This document shows positions 62,323 through 64,000 of a DNA stretch of 64,000 nt, piece after piece. Under the pieces are notes generated by a model, which made no database searches, was not told where the DNA came from, and saw only the letters and a program-made list of their open reading frames with translations. The translations under genes and the position numbers were made by a program. This stretch comes from Marinifilum_A sediminis (lineage in GTDB: Bacteria; Bacteroidota; Bacteroidia; Bacteroidales; Marinifilaceae), in contig CANMCX010000002.1 in assembly GCA_947496465.1 (NCBI GenBank), positions 1-64,000 of the forward strand. Reading direction: 5' to 3'. Every line of letters starts with the position of its first letter. The stretch's first letter is position 1.

Positions 62323-64000
62323 TTATAGAGGTTTAAGCATTGCTGCCATACCTCCTCCTTTTGCCATTTTCACTTCTCCCTTATAGGTGTGATCAACAAT
62401 AATTTCTTTCATGCTAAAGTCTGTAGCGTTCCGATCCGCATTGATCCCATCCTGATAAATGCACATTTTATATTGTTTCCCTTTCGGTAAAAAAGAAAGA
62501 TCTACTTTGAGCGTACGTGCATCCCAATCCGTCATGGCAGCTACATACCAGTCGTTTCCTTTTCGTCGGGCTAATAACAAGTAGTCGGATATTTTAGCAT
62601 CCAGCACTCTGGTTTCATCCCAAACGCTTGGTACTGCCGATAGAAACTTCATGCATTCTGGTTCTTTGCGGTAATTGGAAGGATTATCGCACAGCATTTG
62701 CAAAGGACTCTCGTAGGCAACATACATAGCCAATTGATGACAACGCGTCCCCATACTCATTGGTCGATCGAAAATTGGTTTGTAGTTCTTTTTCTGAGCA
62801 TTGTTCATTGCTCCCGGCGTATAATCCATTGGACCAGCTAGCATACGCGAAAAAGGCGTTATTAAATTGTGTTCCGGTGTTTGTCGCAAGCTCCACTTGT
62901 ATTGTTCTCCCCCGTTTACACCTTCTCGGGTGATTACATTCGGAAATTTCCTTCTTAAACCGGCTGGTTTATAAGAACCATGAAAATTAACAAGCAATTC
63001 TCTTTTAGCAGCTTCTCTGGCAATTTTGTGATAGTAATTCACCATCCACTGGTCATCCTTGTCCATAAAATCGACCTTTATGCCTTTAATATCCCACCTT
63101 TGGAACTGATTTAGTGCTTCTTCCAACTGGTCGTCTAAGGTTTTCCATACTACCCAAAGAATTAAGCCTACACCTTTCTTTTTTGCATAGCTACTTAGTT
63201 CCTCCATATCCATTTCAGGGACGATTTTTAGCAGATCTCCCAGTTCGTACCAACCTTCGTCCAGAATGATGTACTCCAAACCATAATCGGCAGCAAAATC
63301 AATGTAATACTTATAGGTTTCCGTATTGATACCGGCACGAAAATTAACTCCATACACATTATTAGCATTCCACCAGTCCCAGGCGACTTTTCCAGGCTTG
63401 ATCCATGAATGATCTTCCAGTTCGCAAGCATCGGCCAATAGCCAGGATATTTGATTGGTGATTAAATCGGCGTCTTTTTCAGCGATGGCCATGTAGCGCC
63501 AGGGAAAAGTTCTTGTCCCTTTGGTTTTGGCGATGTAATCCTTACGATCTCTTACAAAAACATCTCTGTCGCCTACCTGCTCTGTTTTATTTGGATAAGC
63601 GGGAAAAGTTGATACCAGGGAACTTCCTTCTGCACCTTTGAACCACATGCCTGGGTAATCTTCCAAATCGGTTTCGCCAATAACCAACTTCACACCTTTT
63701 CCTGTGTCCATTAGCACAGGTAGGCTGCCCAGATCTTTCGCCGACAGTTCACCCAAGGAGGTAAAATCATAATACACCTGGTTATTGGAATGAAAGCTTC
63801 TTTCCTTTGGCCAGTACACCAAATTATTCTGTGCAAATTGAAAATAAGCTGATTCCGATTTAACGGTGATGTCCTGCGGAAAACTGGTTTCAAAACGATA
63901 AGCAATTCCATTATTATAAGCTCTGAATACCACATTAAAGCCTTTTTTAAAGGATAGTTTTAACTCATTGTAGAGCTCATGAATTGTTTCAGATTTTTCC
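62323..64000 (-). CDS. Glycoside hydrolase family 97, partial (5' end outside window)
   Basis: A periplasmic alpha-glycosidase of the SusB/GH97 type. The reading frame runs past the window edge without a stop, so the N-terminus, including any signal peptide, is missing. A GTG at 63933 is not the true start. Visible signatures are FRAYNNGIAYRFE, the catalytic-barrel GIKVDFMDKDDQ, FHGSYKPAGLRRKFPNV and ITREGVNGGE. The KVDF aspartate would be the nucleophile in retaining members, while inverting members use glutamates. I lean to the retaining type but am not certain. It ends at 62323, directly joined to the rtcB remnant. Confidence 0.9.
   Translation of the reverse strand, partial: EKSETIHELYNELKLSFKKGFNVVFRAYNNGIAYRFETSFPQDITVKSESAYFQFAQNNLVYWPKERSFHSNNQVYYDFTSLGELSAKDLGSLPVLMDTGKGVKLVIGETDLEDYPGMWFKGAEGSSLVSTFPAYPNKTEQVGDRDVFVRDRKDYIAKTKGTRTFPWRYMAIAEKDADLITNQISWLLADACELEDHSWIKPGKVAWDWWNANNVYGVNFRAGINTETYKYYIDFAADYGLEYIILDEGWYELGDLLKIVPEMDMEELSSYAKKKGVGLILWVVWKTLDDQLEEALNQFQRWDIKGIKVDFMDKDDQWMVNYYHKIAREAAKRELLVNFHGSYKPAGLRRKFPNVITREGVNGGEQYKWSLRQTPEHNLITPFSRMLAGPMDYTPGAMNNAQKKNYKPIFDRPMSMGTRCHQLAMYVAYESPLQMLCDNPSNYRKEPECMKFLSAVPSVWDETRVLDAKISDYLLLARRKGNDWYVAAMTDWDARTLKVDLSFLPKGKQYKMCIYQDGINADRNATDFSMKEIIVDHTYKGEVKMAKGGGMAAMLKPL

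Noticed and set aside
63933..63935. GTG as start of the GH97 gene
   Set aside because: The frame stays open to the window edge with GH97-like sequence; the true start lies outside.

Overview
The window looks like AT-rich chromosomal DNA from a marine, probably anaerobic or facultative member of the Bacteroidota, most like the Marinilabiliales (Labilibaculum/Ancylomarina-type). This is an inference. It rests on the gene families (GH97, DUF6155/DUF6686-like proteins, curlin-repeat protein), promoter boxes of the TAnnTTTG type, start sites without strong Shine-Dalgarno sequences, and the Bacteroidota-style arg/car gene cluster.

Region 1 (1-3250): a membrane-anchored KAP-type P-loop NTPase gene bracketed by pairs of small imperfect palindromes. 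Region 2 (3256-15620, minus strand): one arginine/carbamoyl-phosphate operon (GNAT, argG, argC, argD, argB, argE-like, argH, carA, carB) with no ornithine-type carbamoyltransferase gene. Its 5' leader holds what I read as three consecutive ribosome-mediated attenuators, each with an Arg-codon-rich leader ORF, an antiterminator segment and an intrinsic terminator, plus a fourth Arg-rich short ORF just ahead of the GNAT gene. Region 3 (15961-22676, plus): a small membrane protein and gltBD, which supplies glutamate. Region 4 (22906-36117): housekeeping and surface genes: a very long curlin-repeat protein, DUF6155, nitronate monooxygenase-like enzyme, esterase, NhaA, a NarL/NarX-like two-component pair, two universal-stress-type proteins, a VTT membrane protein, two small conserved proteins and two near-identical tRNA-Leu(UAG) genes. 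A repetitive purine-rich spacer (about 36.2-36.7 kb) precedes mnmE.

Region 5 (38195-45800): the last 18 bp of mnmE are repeated exactly at 45783-45800, followed by a good terminator, with a further 17-bp copy at 45376 and a decayed copy at 39035. This is the architecture of an element integrated at the mnmE 3' end, the attB site used by SGI1-family islands. The cargo is a 1722-residue P-loop NTPase whose transmembrane helices lie between Walker A and Walker B. No integrase is present, and two short homologous flanking modules look like collapsed older elements.

Region 6 (46416-58991): a type I restriction-modification operon (DUF4268 and two PD-(D/E)XK-like proteins, hsdM, hsdS, an Abi-type protein, a four-helix membrane protein, hsdR, a membrane-anchored coiled-coil protein). 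The Abi-type protein ends in a domain that visibly matches the C-terminal domain of HsdR in the same operon, suggesting that it docks on the same methyltransferase. This is the most interesting candidate for an undescribed defence arrangement. A palindromic repeat family (AGACGC...GCGTCT) decorates this region and has inserted in frame into hsdR.

Region 7 (59023-64000): two Asp-box/Ycf48-type lipoproteins bounded by a duplicated approximately 138-bp terminator-promoter module, a 3' remnant of rtcB, and the 3' part of a GH97 glycosidase gene that runs off the right edge.
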